From NCBI RefSeq assembly GCF_003568665.1, contig NZ_QXMH01000003.1, positions 469,772 through 533,771 of the forward strand: DNA of 64,000 nt, written 5' to 3'. The notes below the pieces were generated by a model. That model did not search any database, had not been told where the DNA came from, and saw only the letters and a list, made by a program, of their open reading frames with translations. The stretch is from Chitinophaga alhagiae (GTDB lineage: Bacteria; Bacteroidota; Bacteroidia; Chitinophagales; Chitinophagaceae). Shown piece by piece: positions 1 through 9,177 of the stretch. Made by a program: the position numbers and the translations under genes. Position 1 is the first letter of the stretch. Each line of letters opens with the position of its first letter.

Positions 1-1
1 A

Positions 2-865
2 GACGAATTTGGCACCCGGTACCGGCTCCGCTACAAGCTCACCCCCGCCGGCCCCGAATACCAGCTGGAGCACGGCCATACCCTCATAGACGCGGCAGAC
101 ATCACCGGCGTATGGTACCGCAAGCTGTGGGGACTGAAAGTGCCCCCCTCCCTGGATGCCGCCTACGTGCCCGCTTTCCTCAAGGAATACAATACTTCCC
201 TTCACATTTTCCTGGACGCGCTGGACGTGCCCTGGATCAACCGCATAGACATTGACCACGCCGTTAGCGGCAACAAGCTGCTGCAGCTCACCGCCGCGCA
301 GGCCGCGGGCCTGGCCGTGCCGCAAACCCTCTTCAGCAACCATGCGGAAGACGCCATCCGGTTCTATGACGATCATAACGGGGACGTAGTGGTAAAGCTG
401 CACGGCGCCCTGTCCAAAACAATGGACGGCAAGGGCGATTTTTTTCCCACCACCCGCCTGCGCAAGGAAGACGTACCCATGCTGGAATCTCTCTCCGCCT
501 GCCCCATGATATTGCAGGAATACATACCCAAAGACCGCGAGCTGCGCATTGTATACGTAGACGGGGAATTTTTTACCGGCAGCCTGCGCGCCCCGGAAAC
601 TACAGACTGGCGCACCGCCAGCACCACCATCATACAATGGGAACCTTTTGTGCTGCCCCCCGCGCAGGAAGAAAAGATCAGCCGGCTGATGCAGCTGCTG
701 GGCCTGCCCTTCGGGGCCATAGACATGATCGTTCAGCCAGACGGGGAATATGTTTTCCTGGAAGTGAACCCGCAGGGAGAATGGGGCATGCTGCAGAAAT
801 ATTTAGGATTTCCAATAGCCGAGACCATCGCAGAAAAACTTGTTCAAAAGATCACTCATGCCTGA
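2..865 (+). CDS. ATP-grasp peptide ligase, MvdC/MvdD-like (5' end outside the window)
   Basis: The frame is open from the first base of the window, so the N-terminus is missing; a Met at 140 is internal because the upstream residues (e.g. DITGVWYRK) match the pre-ATP-grasp region of the neighbouring paralogue. The C-terminal half shows the ATP-grasp signature: an LQEYIPKDRELRI strand, then GAIDMIVQPDG and FLEVNPQGEW, whose E and N are the usual Mg-ATP ligands. MvdC/MvdD-type ligases make omega-ester or omega-amide crosslinks in ribosomal peptides (graspetides). The stop codon overlaps the next gene, a second ATP-grasp, by 8 bp, so the two are translationally coupled. A precursor peptide would be expected upstream, outside the window. 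Family assignment is good; the substrate is unknown. Confidence 0.82.
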   Translation, partial: DEFGTRYRLRYKLTPAGPEYQLEHGHTLIDAADITGVWYRKLWGLKVPPSLDAAYVPAFLKEYNTSLHIFLDALDVPWINRIDIDHAVSGNKLLQLTAAQAAGLAVPQTLFSNHAEDAIRFYDDHNGDVVVKLHGALSKTMDGKGDFFPTTRLRKEDVPMLESLSACPMILQEYIPKDRELRIVYVDGEFFTGSLRAPETTDWRTASTTIIQWEPFVLPPAQEEKISRLMQLLGLPFGAIDMIVQPDGEYVFLEVNPQGEWGMLQKYLGFPIAETIAEKLVQKITHA

Positions 866-1841
866 AGGGAAAGTGCTGATCATCACGCATACGGCAGACA
901 ATGAGGCCGTAGACACCGTTATCCGCTACATCACTAACATGGGCGGCCGGAGCGTACGCTTTGACGTAGACCGTTACCCCGCAGACCTTACGCTGACCAC
1001 CACGTACCGGCAGGGCCGCTGGGAGCTGTGGCTGGGCGAAGAGCGGCTGGACGATATTACCGCCGTATGGTACCGCCGCAGCTACCACATTGGCAAAGGG
1101 CTGGAACCTTTGCTTGACAAGGAGTTCCTAGGCTCCGCCCTGGGCGAGGTGCGGCGTACCCTCTTTGGCATGCTGGAAGGCCTGCCCTGCTTTCAGCTGG
1201 AGCGCTACAGTGTATACCGCCGGCTGGACAGCAAGGAAGAACAGCTCCGCATGGCCGTGGACTGCGGCCTGCTGGTGCCGGAAACCTGCATTACCAACTC
1301 CCCGCGGCAGCTACAGCAGTTCCTGCGGCAAACCGGCGGCCCCGTGGTAGCCAAAATGCAGAGCGCCTTTGCCATTTACCGCGAAGGCGAGGAACACGTG
1401 GTATTTACCAGCGAGATCACCGAAGCGCACCTGCTGCAGCTGGAACAACTGAAATACTGCCCCATGGTGTTCCAGGAAAAATTGCCCAAAGCGCTGGAAC
1501 TACGGGTCACCATTGTAGGGCGGCAGCTTTTTTCCTTCGCCATCCATTCACAGCTGCAGCCCGGCGCGGAAACAGACTGGCGCAAGGAAGGCGCCGCGCT
1601 GGTGAACAGCTGGAAACCCTACCCCCTCCGGGAAGATATCACCCAGGCCCTCATGGCCATGATGGACGCCTACGGCCTCAACTACGGCGCCATAGACCTC
1701 ATACTCACGCCAGACGGGAAATACTACTTCCTGGAAGTGAACGCCGCCGGTGAGTTTTTCTGGCTGGACCGGCTCTGCAACAACGCCATTTCCCGGCAAC
1801 TGGCCGCAATATTGTTAAATGCGGCAGAAAGAAGAGAATGA
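858..1841 (+). CDS. ATP-grasp peptide ligase, MvdC/MvdD-like, second copy
   Basis: About 327 residues; the ATG at 858 overlaps the stop of the upstream ligase (ATGCCTGA) and gives the natural start MPEGKVLIITHTADNEA. The N-terminal pre-ATP-grasp domain contains ITAVWYRRSY, matching the same segment in the upstream gene, and the C-terminus has GAIDLILTPDG and FLEVNAAGEF with the conserved E/N metal-ATP ligands. Full-length relative to MvdC/MvdD proteins. Paired ATP-grasp ligases in microviridin-type pathways catalyse successive macrocyclisations on one precursor peptide; whether these two share a substrate is inference. No transporter or precursor lies downstream, where dapD begins after 54 bp. 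Confidence 0.83.
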   Translation: MPEGKVLIITHTADNEAVDTVIRYITNMGGRSVRFDVDRYPADLTLTTTYRQGRWELWLGEERLDDITAVWYRRSYHIGKGLEPLLDKEFLGSALGEVRRTLFGMLEGLPCFQLERYSVYRRLDSKEEQLRMAVDCGLLVPETCITNSPRQLQQFLRQTGGPVVAKMQSAFAIYREGEEHVVFTSEITEAHLLQLEQLKYCPMVFQEKLPKALELRVTIVGRQLFSFAIHSQLQPGAETDWRKEGAALVNSWKPYPLREDITQALMAMMDAYGLNYGAIDLILTPDGKYYFLEVNAAGEFFWLDRLCNNAISRQLAAILLNAAERRE

Positions 1842-1867
1842 ACACTATCAACTGTGCGCGATTATAT

Positions 1868-1875
1868 TATTTTTG
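1868..1875 (+). promoter_or_regulatory. Bacteroidota -7 box for dapD
   Basis: TATTTTTG is a perfect TAnnTTTG element, 20 bp before the dapD ATG, which implies a short leader. No clear TTTG -33 box lies at the usual spacing, so only the -7 element is called. Confidence 0.45.
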
Positions 1876-1895
1876 CGGTCTAAATATTCTTAGCA

Positions 1896-2708
1896 ATGGA
1901 TGTACAGCAACAAATCCAGGCTGCGTGGAACGACCGCGGCCTGTTACAGCAAACAACGTATTCCGACGCCGTGAAAGCCGTTATTGAGGCCGTAGACAAA
2001 GGCAAACTGCGCGTAGCGGAACCGGGTGAAGGCGGCTGGAAGGTGAACGAATGGGTAAAACAGGCCATCCTGATGTATTTTTCCATACAACCGATGGAAA
2101 CCATGGAGCTTCCCCCCTTTGAGTTCCATGACAAAATGAAGCTCAAGACCAACTATAAAGAGCTGGGCGTGCGCGTGGTACCCCATGCCGTGGCCCGCTA
2201 CGGCGCGTTCATAGCCAAAGGCGCCATTTTGATGCCCTCCTACGTGAACATCGGCGCCTATGTAGACGAAGGCACCATGGTAGATACCTGGGCCACCGTA
2301 GGCTCCTGCGCGCAGATAGGCAAACACGTTCACCTGAGCGGCGGCGTAGGCATCGGCGGCGTGCTGGAACCCCTGCAGGCCAGCCCCGTGATCATTGAAG
2401 ACGGCGTGTTTGTAGGTTCCCGCTGCATAGTGGTAGAAGGCGTACACGTAGAAAAAGAGGCCGTACTGGGCGCCAACGTGGTACTGACCCAGAGCACCAA
2501 GATCATAGACGTAAGCGGCCCCGAGCCCATTGAATACAAAGGCCGCGTTCCGGCCCGCAGCGTGGTGATACCCGGCACGTATGCCAAAAAATTCCCGGCG
2601 GGAGAATACCAGGTATCCTGCGCGCTGATCATTGGCCAGCGTAAAGCCTCTACAGACTTGAAAACCAGCCTGAACGACACGCTGCGCGAGTTCAATATTG
2701 CTGTTTAA
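1896..2708 (+). CDS. dapD: 2,3,4,5-tetrahydropyridine-2,6-dicarboxylate N-succinyltransferase
   Basis: 270 residues, the normal DapD length. The enzyme transfers succinyl from succinyl-CoA to tetrahydrodipicolinate in the lysine/diaminopimelate pathway in the cytoplasm. The sequence shows an N-terminal helical domain and then the left-handed beta-helix of hexapeptide transferases: MPSYVNIGAYVDEGTMVDTWA, VGSCAQIGKHVHLSGGVGIGG and VFVGSRCIVVEGVHVEKEAVLGA, all strongly conserved in DapD. It starts 54 bp after the ATP-grasp pair behind its own -7 box and is probably an independent housekeeping unit. The C-terminus is intact. Confidence 0.96.
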   Translation: MDVQQQIQAAWNDRGLLQQTTYSDAVKAVIEAVDKGKLRVAEPGEGGWKVNEWVKQAILMYFSIQPMETMELPPFEFHDKMKLKTNYKELGVRVVPHAVARYGAFIAKGAILMPSYVNIGAYVDEGTMVDTWATVGSCAQIGKHVHLSGGVGIGGVLEPLQASPVIIEDGVFVGSRCIVVEGVHVEKEAVLGANVVLTQSTKIIDVSGPEPIEYKGRVPARSVVIPGTYAKKFPAGEYQVSCALIIGQRKASTDLKTSLNDTLREFNIAV

Positions 2709-2732
2709 TTTTATACCTTTTTGGGTGCAGAA

Positions 2733-2763
2733 TTTGGAAATAATTGAAAACTCCTTACCTTTG
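2733..2763 (+). promoter_or_regulatory. Promoter of tRNA-Leu (TTTG-N19-TACCTTTG)
   Basis: TTTG at 2733-2736 and TACCTTTG at 2756-2763 are separated by 19 bp and match the Bacteroidota -33/-7 consensus. Transcription would start about 10 nt upstream of the mature tRNA 5' end. Confidence 0.75.
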
Positions 2764-2780
2764 CACTCCCTGAACGGGAT

Positions 2781-2864
2781 GCCCAGATGGCGAAATTGGT
2801 AGACGCACTGTGTTCAGGTCGCAGCGCCGGCAACGGTGTGCTGGTTCGAATCCAGTTCTGGGCA
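2781..2864 (+). tRNA. tRNA-Leu(CAG)
   Basis: An 84-nt class II tRNA. The acceptor stem GCCCAGA pairs with TCTGGGC (ending 2863) with discriminator A at 2864. The D arm is GCG..CGC, the anticodon stem CTGTG/CGCAG encloses loop TTCAGGT with anticodon CAG, there is a long variable arm (CGCCGGCAACGGTG region), and the T loop is TTCGAAT. CCA is not encoded. It is preceded by a consensus promoter and followed by a terminator hairpin 9 nt later. The foreign-looking restriction-modification block begins just downstream. Confidence 0.95.
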
Positions 2865-2872
2865 CTCCACAC

Positions 2873-2905
2873 AAAACCCGCTCTTAGAGCGGGTTTTGCA
2901 TTTTA
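2873..2905 (+). terminator. Rho-independent terminator of tRNA-Leu
   Basis: AAAACCCGCTC (2873-2883) pairs perfectly with GAGCGGGTTTT (2887-2897) around a 3-nt loop, followed by a T-rich tail. Confidence 0.85.
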
Positions 2906-3074
2906 TATTATTCCCTTGTTTCGCTCCTTCCTTATAAGCATTTACTGCCAACCACATCAATCAAACCAACTTGCGTGCCGGTACCATGGGAAGATACCCC
3001 TGTCCCTCTCGAAACCTGAGAAAAAAAGTCCTATTTTGCAACCAAGTATAAACCCACTTATCAGTCCCCTAATA

Positions 3075-4643
3075 ATGGCAAAAAAAAATAAAGCAGTCAA
3101 AGAGAAAGCAATTGAAGTGACACTATGGGAAGCCGCCAACAAATTACGAGGCAGTGTGGAACCTGCTGAGTACAAACACGTGGTGCTTGGCTTGATTTTC
3201 CTGAAATTTGCCAGTGACAAGTTTGAAGAGCACAGGCAAAAACTCATTGATGAAGGTAAAGAGAAGTATATCGAAATGGTTGACTTCTACAGTATGAATA
3301 ATGTCTTTTTCCTGGAAGAAATTTCACGCTGGGATTATATTAAGAAAAGAGCTAAACAAAATGATATTGCGCTTATCATTGACACTGCTCTTCATACTAT
3401 TGAAAAAGATAATAAAGCGCTGAAAGGGGCCTTGCCTGATAACTATTTTTCGCGGCTGGGCCTCGATAGTTCCAAACTAGCATCGTTGATTGATGAAATT
3501 GGTAACATCAATACCCTCAAAGACAAACAACAAGACGTTGTAGGAAGGGTGTACGAATATTTTCTGAGTAAGTTTGCCCTGGCCGAAGGGAAAGGAAAGG
3601 GAGAATTTTACACCCCAAAAACCATCGTACAGTTAATAACAGAAATGATTGAACCATATAAGGGTATTATATACGATCCTGCCTGTGGTTCCGGTGGTAT
3701 GTTTGTGCAATCCGTGAAGTTCATAGAAAGCCACCACGGTAATAAAATGGAAATTTCCATTTATGGTCAGGAGTATACTAACACCACCTACAAGTTGGCA
3801 AAGATGAACCTGGCCATCAGAGGGATTTCCGCCAACCTGGGTGAAAAAGCCGCCAATACCTTCAGCGATGATCAGCATAAAGACCTGAAAGCTGATTTCA
3901 TAATGGCCAATCCCCCATTCAATCAAAAAGACTGGCGGGGCGAAAATGAACTAACTAGCGATCCTCGGTGGCGGGGATACGATGTTCCGCCCAAGAGCAA
4001 CGCTAACTATGGTTGGATCCTCAATATGGTTTCGAAACTATCAGAGAATGGCGTAGCTGGTTTTATTCTGGCAAACGGAGCGTTAAGCGGTGGCGGAGAG
4101 GAATATAAGATTCGTAAAACACTGATTGAAAACAATTTGGTAGAGGCGATTTTAGTATTGCCGCAGGATATGTTTTATACCACCAACATAAGTGTAACAC
4201 TGTGGATACTGAATAAAAACAAAAAGGAACAAACCAAAATAGTAGGCAGCGAGAGCCGCCAATACCGCGACCGGGAAAGTGAGATATTATTCATGGATTT
4301 ACGGCAGATAGGCGAACCGTTCGAAAAGAAATATACACAGTTCAGCGCTCAGCATATTACAGATATCACAGCAACTTACCACGCCTGGCAGCAGCACAAT
4401 AAAGGATATGCCGACATTCCTGAATACTGCTACTCAGCCGGTATCGGTGAGATCGCATCCAAAGATTTCTCATTGGTTCCAAGCAAATACATTGAATTCG
4501 TTAACAGGGATGAGAATGTGGATTTTGACGAAAAGATGCGAAGCCTCCAGACAGAGTTTACCGAACTGTTGAAAGCAGAGCAGCAATCAAGGAACGATTT
4601 ACTTATGGTGTTTAAAGAACTGGGGTATGAGATTAAACTATAA
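3075..4643 (+). CDS. hsdM: Type I restriction-modification system, methyltransferase subunit
   Basis: 522 residues from the ATG at 3075 (MAKKNKAVKEKAIEV); the frame is open further upstream, but that part runs through the tRNA and is not coding. The N-terminal HsdM_N helical domain (residues ~14-130, LWEAANKLRGSVEPAEYKHV) is followed by the N6-adenine MTase domain with SAM motif I DPACGSGGMF (~201-210) and catalytic NPPF (279-282). With HsdS it forms the M2S1 modification methylase and, with HsdR, the restriction complex. It overlaps hsdS by 17 bp. The DNA is visibly more AT-rich than dapD or the genes after 10 kb, in keeping with lateral acquisition. Confidence 0.96.
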   Translation: MAKKNKAVKEKAIEVTLWEAANKLRGSVEPAEYKHVVLGLIFLKFASDKFEEHRQKLIDEGKEKYIEMVDFYSMNNVFFLEEISRWDYIKKRAKQNDIALIIDTALHTIEKDNKALKGALPDNYFSRLGLDSSKLASLIDEIGNINTLKDKQQDVVGRVYEYFLSKFALAEGKGKGEFYTPKTIVQLITEMIEPYKGIIYDPACGSGGMFVQSVKFIESHHGNKMEISIYGQEYTNTTYKLAKMNLAIRGISANLGEKAANTFSDDQHKDLKADFIMANPPFNQKDWRGENELTSDPRWRGYDVPPKSNANYGWILNMVSKLSENGVAGFILANGALSGGGEEYKIRKTLIENNLVEAILVLPQDMFYTTNISVTLWILNKNKKEQTKIVGSESRQYRDRESEILFMDLRQIGEPFEKKYTQFSAQHITDITATYHAWQQHNKGYADIPEYCYSAGIGEIASKDFSLVPSKYIEFVNRDENVDFDEKMRSLQTEFTELLKAEQQSRNDLLMVFKELGYEIKL

Positions 4644-5817
4644 ACGTCTGGGTGACTATATACGGCTGGTCGATGAGCGAAACGAAGGGCTAAAAGTAAA
4701 GACACTCCTCGGGCTCAGCATTTCAAAACAATTCATCCCGTCGGTAGCCAACATCATTGGAACCGATCTTGAAAACTACAAAATTATCCGAAAGAACCAG
4801 TTTGCATGCAGTATAATGCAGGTCAGGCGTGATAAAAAAATGCCCGTCGCGTTGCTTCAGGAAGTAGATGAAGCAATTATTTCTCAAGCATATCCTGTAT
4901 TTGAAATATCTCAGCCTGATGTACTCCTGCCGGAATACCTTATGATGTGGTTCTCTCGAGAAGAGTTTGACAGGGAAGCTTGTTTTTATGCCGTGGGAGG
5001 TGTTCGGGGAAGTTTGGAATGGGAGGATTTTGAGAACATGAGACTACCGATACCAATAACTGAAAAGCAAAAAGAAATAATATCCGAATATAACACTATT
5101 AGGAACCGTATTCTACTAAACAATAATCTAATTCAAAATTTAGAAAAAACGGTCCAATCAATATACAGACATTGGTTCGTTGATTTTAAATTTCAAAATG
5201 AAAGCATAAAATCGGAAGCTCCCCCCAAAGGAGAATTCCCATTTGGATGGGGAGCCGGCAGCCTCTCTGACATTGCCGATATTATTATGGGACAATCTCC
5301 TGACGGCGAGTCCTATAATGCAACAAAAAATGGCATCCCATTAATTAATGGACCTGTAGAATTTGGAGAGTATTTCGCAGAAAAAAGCAAATGGACAACC
5401 GAACCTACCAAGATGTCAATTGCTGGTGACTTAATTGTATGTGTGCGAGGGAGTACAATTGGGCGGCACGTCAAAAGCGACGATGAATATTGCCTTGGGC
5501 GCGGGGTTTGTAGTCTCAGGGCCAAAATAGGACAAAGATTCGTTGATGCCGTATATAAGGATAATCTTAGCAAACTGCTTTCGTATACCACCGGCTCGAC
5601 TTTCCCAAACTGGGATGCTGTGACATTGTCAAAATTCCCGATAACCGTTCCATCCAGCCAGGCAATAGACCAGTTTGACAAAAAAGCAGAGTCTATACTC
5701 AAATTTGCTGAAACAAAGAGCTGTGAGAATACCCACCTAGCGGCCCTATCTAGCCTTCTACTCTCCAAACTCGCTACCATAGAAGATTCCGTAAAACCCA
5801 AACCAATCCCGATTTAG
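4627..5817 (+). CDS. hsdS: Type I restriction-modification system, specificity subunit
   Basis: 396 residues with two target-recognition domains separated by a central helical spacer (NLIQNLEKTVQSIYRHWFVDF, residues ~169-189). The C-terminal domain shows typical HsdS strands such as GIPLINGPVEF and the end-of-TRD pattern GSTFPNWDAVTLSKFPITVP. It sets the bipartite DNA target of the complex. The ATG lies inside the 3' end of hsdM and the stop is 1 bp before the hsdR ATG, so the three genes are translationally coupled. TRDs diverge quickly, so the recognised sequence cannot be read from the protein alone. Confidence 0.93.
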   Translation: MRLNYKRLGDYIRLVDERNEGLKVKTLLGLSISKQFIPSVANIIGTDLENYKIIRKNQFACSIMQVRRDKKMPVALLQEVDEAIISQAYPVFEISQPDVLLPEYLMMWFSREEFDREACFYAVGGVRGSLEWEDFENMRLPIPITEKQKEIISEYNTIRNRILLNNNLIQNLEKTVQSIYRHWFVDFKFQNESIKSEAPPKGEFPFGWGAGSLSDIADIIMGQSPDGESYNATKNGIPLINGPVEFGEYFAEKSKWTTEPTKMSIAGDLIVCVRGSTIGRHVKSDDEYCLGRGVCSLRAKIGQRFVDAVYKDNLSKLLSYTTGSTFPNWDAVTLSKFPITVPSSQAIDQFDKKAESILKFAETKSCENTHLAALSSLLLSKLATIEDSVKPKPIPI

Positions 5818-5818
5818 C

Positions 5819-8800
5819 ATGACAAAATTCACCGAAGCAAAGCTGGAAAAGGCATTCGCCGAACTATTGGGGCAGGAAGGTTATTCCCATACATTGGGAA
5901 ATACTATCCAGCGCTCAAATGATGAGGTATTAATCGACTCAGACCTGGAAACTTTTCTGCTCAAACAGTACCAATCAGATGGTCTGACAACGACTGAAGT
6001 AAGAACAATCATCCTTGATTTAAAAAATCTGCCCGCTTCAGACTTGTACGAAAGCAACAAAACTTTCATCCGCAAGCTTTCGGATGGATTTATTCTGAAA
6101 CGGGAAGACCGAAGTAAAAAAGATCTGTACATTACGTTCATTGACTATAACGGCCTGCAGCTGCAACGCCCACCCGGCGAGGAGCATATCACCAAGGTTT
6201 GGGGTGATGAAGGAATCGACTTCGGAAAGGATAACAACATTTACAAATTCGTTACACAACTTGAAATAACAGGAACAGAAAAAAGAATTCCGGATGGGGT
6301 ATTGTATATCAACGGACTACCACTGGTTGTTTTCGAGTTCAAAACTGCCATTCAGCCAGAATGCACGATACACAATGCATACATACAATTGACCGTTCGA
6401 TACCAACGGGACATTCCCGAATTGTTTAAGTATAACGCCTTCTGCATCATCAGCGATGGTGTCAATACCAAATCGGGATCTTTCTTCGCTGCCTATGAAT
6501 TCTATTACGCCTGGCGCCGGATTGCGGGCATGGCAAAAGAAGTTGATGGCATCGACAGCATGCATACCCTTGTCAAGGGAATGCTTCATAGGGACCGGCT
6601 AAGAGATATACTCAGGAACTTTATCCATATCCCGGATAGCTCCAAAAAGAATGAAAAATTCGTTTGCCGTTATCCTCAGTATTACGCCGCAAGGGCATTA
6701 TTCGAAAACATAAAAAGTGCCCAAAAGCCTGAAGGCGACGGCAAGGGTGGCACTTATTTTGGGGCAACAGGATGCGGAAAGAGTTTTACGATGCTGTATT
6801 TGACTAGGCTCCTGATGAAAAGCAAGTATTTTGAAAGCCCCACAATTGTACTTATAACGGACCGGACCGATCTTGATGACCAACTATCCGAACAATTCAC
6901 CAACGCCAAGGTATTCATCGGCGATAATAGTGTAGTGAGCGTAACGAACCGGCAGCATTTAAGAGAACTTCTACAAGAAAGAACAAGCGGAGGCGTATTT
7001 TTAACCACCATTCAGAAATTCACGGAAGATACCAAACTCTTAACTACAAGAGGCAATGTCATATGCATATCCGATGAAGCACACAGGAGCCAAACAAACC
7101 TTGATCAAATTGTTAAAGTGACCAGCAAAGGTGTCAAAAAAGCATTCGGGTTCGCAAAGTACCTTCACGACTCACTGCCCAATGCCACTTTTGTAGGTTT
7201 CACCGGCACCCCCGTTGACGCTACACTGGATGTGTTCGGAAAAATTGTCGACATCTATACCATGACTGAATCAGTTAAAGATGAAATCACCGTCAGGATC
7301 GTGTATGAGGGCAGAGCAGCGAAAGTAGTGCTAAACAATACCGAACTGGAAAAGATCGAAACGTACTACGAGCAGTCGGCGGAGGCGGGTACTAATGAAT
7401 ATCAGATTGAGCAAAGCAAGGAAGAAATTGCCAAAATGAATACCATTCTGGGAGACCCTAAGCGGATCAAGGCAATTGCGGAAGACTTTGTACAGCACTA
7501 TGAGAAGCGCATTGTTGAAGGGGCAACGGTAAAAGGGAAAGCGATGTTCGTATGCAGCACCAGGGAAATTGCCTACCAGCTATACAGCAACATCACACTC
7601 ATCCGACCTGAATGGACGAAGAAAAAGGTGGCTGCGTCAAATATTGATCTAAGTGAAAAAGGGAAACGGGAATTTAAAGAAATAGAAACCATTAAACTGG
7701 TCATGACACGCTCGAAGGACGATCCCAAAGTACTATATGACATGTTGGGTACCAAAGACTATAGAAAAGAGCTGGACCGCCAATTCAAAAATGAGAATTC
7801 GAACTTTAAAATTGCGATTATCGTGGATATGTGGCTTACCGGATTTGATGTTCCCTTCCTGGACGCTATTTATATTGACAAGCCAATCCAACAGCACAGC
7901 CTTATTCAAACAATCTCAAGAGTAAACCGAAAAATCGAAGGCAAAGAAAAAGGGCTGGTTGTAGACTACATTGGGATAAAAAAACAAATGGCCCTTGCTT
8001 TGGCAAAATACAACAAGGGAGACCGGGATAATTTTGAAGAGATTGCGGAATCTCTGGCAATAGTAAGGGACCATCTCGATCTTTTGGCCAAAATCCTTCA
8101 CACGTTTGACAGCAGCCTATACTTTCAGGGAACAGAATTGCAGCAGTTGAACACGTTAAATATGGCAACTGAGTTTGTGCAAAAGACCAAAGACACGGAA
8201 ACACGTTTTATGGGCCTTGTCAAACGTCTAAAAGCAGCCTACGACATTTGCGCAGGCTCCGAACAGCTAACGTCGACAGAACGGGATTATACACATTTTT
8301 ACCTGGCCATTCGTTCCATTATTTTCAAGCTCACCAAGGGAGATGCACCTGACACCGCACAAATGAATGCGAAAGTAAGGGAAATGATAAAGGATGCTCT
8401 CGCAAGCGACGGCATCGAAGAACTTATCAAATTAGGCGACAGCGGCACTAACGAACTGGATATCTTTGACGAGGACTATCTCGCTAAACTTGCCAGAATA
8501 AAATTACCAAACACCAAGATCAAACTATTGCAGCAACTGCTCGCCAAAGTGATTGGGGAAATACGGAAGGTCAACAAAGTAAAAGGCATCAATTTCACAA
8601 AGAAAATGCAGTTCCTGGTAGAACAATACAATAATAGGGACGAGAACAGCATATTAAATAGTCAGGTGTATGAAGAAATGGCTGAGGAGTTAACCAATCT
8701 TATTTGGGAGGTCCGGACAGAATTTTCAGCTGGAGACAAATTAGGCATCGACTTTGAAGAAAAGGCATTCTTTGACATTCTGCTGGAACTATGTATTAAA

Positions 8801-9040
8801 TACGATTTCACCTACCCTGATGAAAAAATGATCTTGCTTGCCAGAGCAGTTAAAAAACTGGTAGATACACAAGCGCGATTCCCTGATTGGAACAAGCGAT
8901 CGGATATTAAAGCGGCATTGAAAGTAGGGCTCATACTGTTACTGGACGAATACAACTACCCACCGGTGGAACGTGATGAAGTATACACCGAAATATTTGA
9001 GCAGGCGGAAAACTTTAAAAAGAACAAAGAAAGAAAATAG
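5819..9040 (+). CDS. hsdR: Type I restriction endonuclease, motor/nuclease subunit
   Basis: 1073 residues, full length for HsdR. The N-terminal PD-(D/E)xK nuclease shows D159 (RIPDG) and E173-F-K175 (VFEFKTA). The SF2 translocase follows with Walker A GATGCGKS (315-322), Walker B DEAH (419-422), FTGTP motif III, and motifs IV-VI towards WLTGFDVP and ISRVNR. The C-terminal helical region assembles with HsdM/HsdS. All catalytic motifs are present, so the system looks functional. It is the last gene of the operon; a strong terminator follows 84 bp after the stop. Confidence 0.96.
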   Translation: MTKFTEAKLEKAFAELLGQEGYSHTLGNTIQRSNDEVLIDSDLETFLLKQYQSDGLTTTEVRTIILDLKNLPASDLYESNKTFIRKLSDGFILKREDRSKKDLYITFIDYNGLQLQRPPGEEHITKVWGDEGIDFGKDNNIYKFVTQLEITGTEKRIPDGVLYINGLPLVVFEFKTAIQPECTIHNAYIQLTVRYQRDIPELFKYNAFCIISDGVNTKSGSFFAAYEFYYAWRRIAGMAKEVDGIDSMHTLVKGMLHRDRLRDILRNFIHIPDSSKKNEKFVCRYPQYYAARALFENIKSAQKPEGDGKGGTYFGATGCGKSFTMLYLTRLLMKSKYFESPTIVLITDRTDLDDQLSEQFTNAKVFIGDNSVVSVTNRQHLRELLQERTSGGVFLTTIQKFTEDTKLLTTRGNVICISDEAHRSQTNLDQIVKVTSKGVKKAFGFAKYLHDSLPNATFVGFTGTPVDATLDVFGKIVDIYTMTESVKDEITVRIVYEGRAAKVVLNNTELEKIETYYEQSAEAGTNEYQIEQSKEEIAKMNTILGDPKRIKAIAEDFVQHYEKRIVEGATVKGKAMFVCSTREIAYQLYSNITLIRPEWTKKKVAASNIDLSEKGKREFKEIETIKLVMTRSKDDPKVLYDMLGTKDYRKELDRQFKNENSNFKIAIIVDMWLTGFDVPFLDAIYIDKPIQQHSLIQTISRVNRKIEGKEKGLVVDYIGIKKQMALALAKYNKGDRDNFEEIAESLAIVRDHLDLLAKILHTFDSSLYFQGTELQQLNTLNMATEFVQKTKDTETRFMGLVKRLKAAYDICAGSEQLTSTERDYTHFYLAIRSIIFKLTKGDAPDTAQMNAKVREMIKDALASDGIEELIKLGDSGTNELDIFDEDYLAKLARIKLPNTKIKLLQQLLAKVIGEIRKVNKVKGINFTKKMQFLVEQYNNRDENSILNSQVYEEMAEELTNLIWEVRTEFSAGDKLGIDFEEKAFFDILLELCIKYDFTYPDEKMILLARAVKKLVDTQARFPDWNKRSDIKAALKVGLILLLDEYNYPPVERDEVYTEIFEQAENFKKNKERK

Positions 9041-9124
9041 GTTATTTCATCTGTAATAGTTCCGATTTGATCTAACAGTCGGGTTAAAATATTGACACTA
9101 TAACAAAAACTGTGTAAACATAGA

Positions 9125-9160
9125 AAATCGGAGTTCAAAGCGCTCCGATTTCTTTATTTT
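9125..9160 (+). terminator. Terminator of the hsd operon
   Basis: AAATCGGAG (9125-9133) pairs perfectly with CTCCGATTT (9143-9151) over a 9-nt loop and is followed by CTTTATTTT. Confidence 0.8.
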
Positions 9161-9177
9161 CAAACTTTACACAGAAC

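Noticed and set aside
2787-3074. N-terminal extension of HsdM
   Set aside because: It passes through the tRNA-Leu gene and its terminator; the HsdM_N domain starts right after the ATG at 3075.
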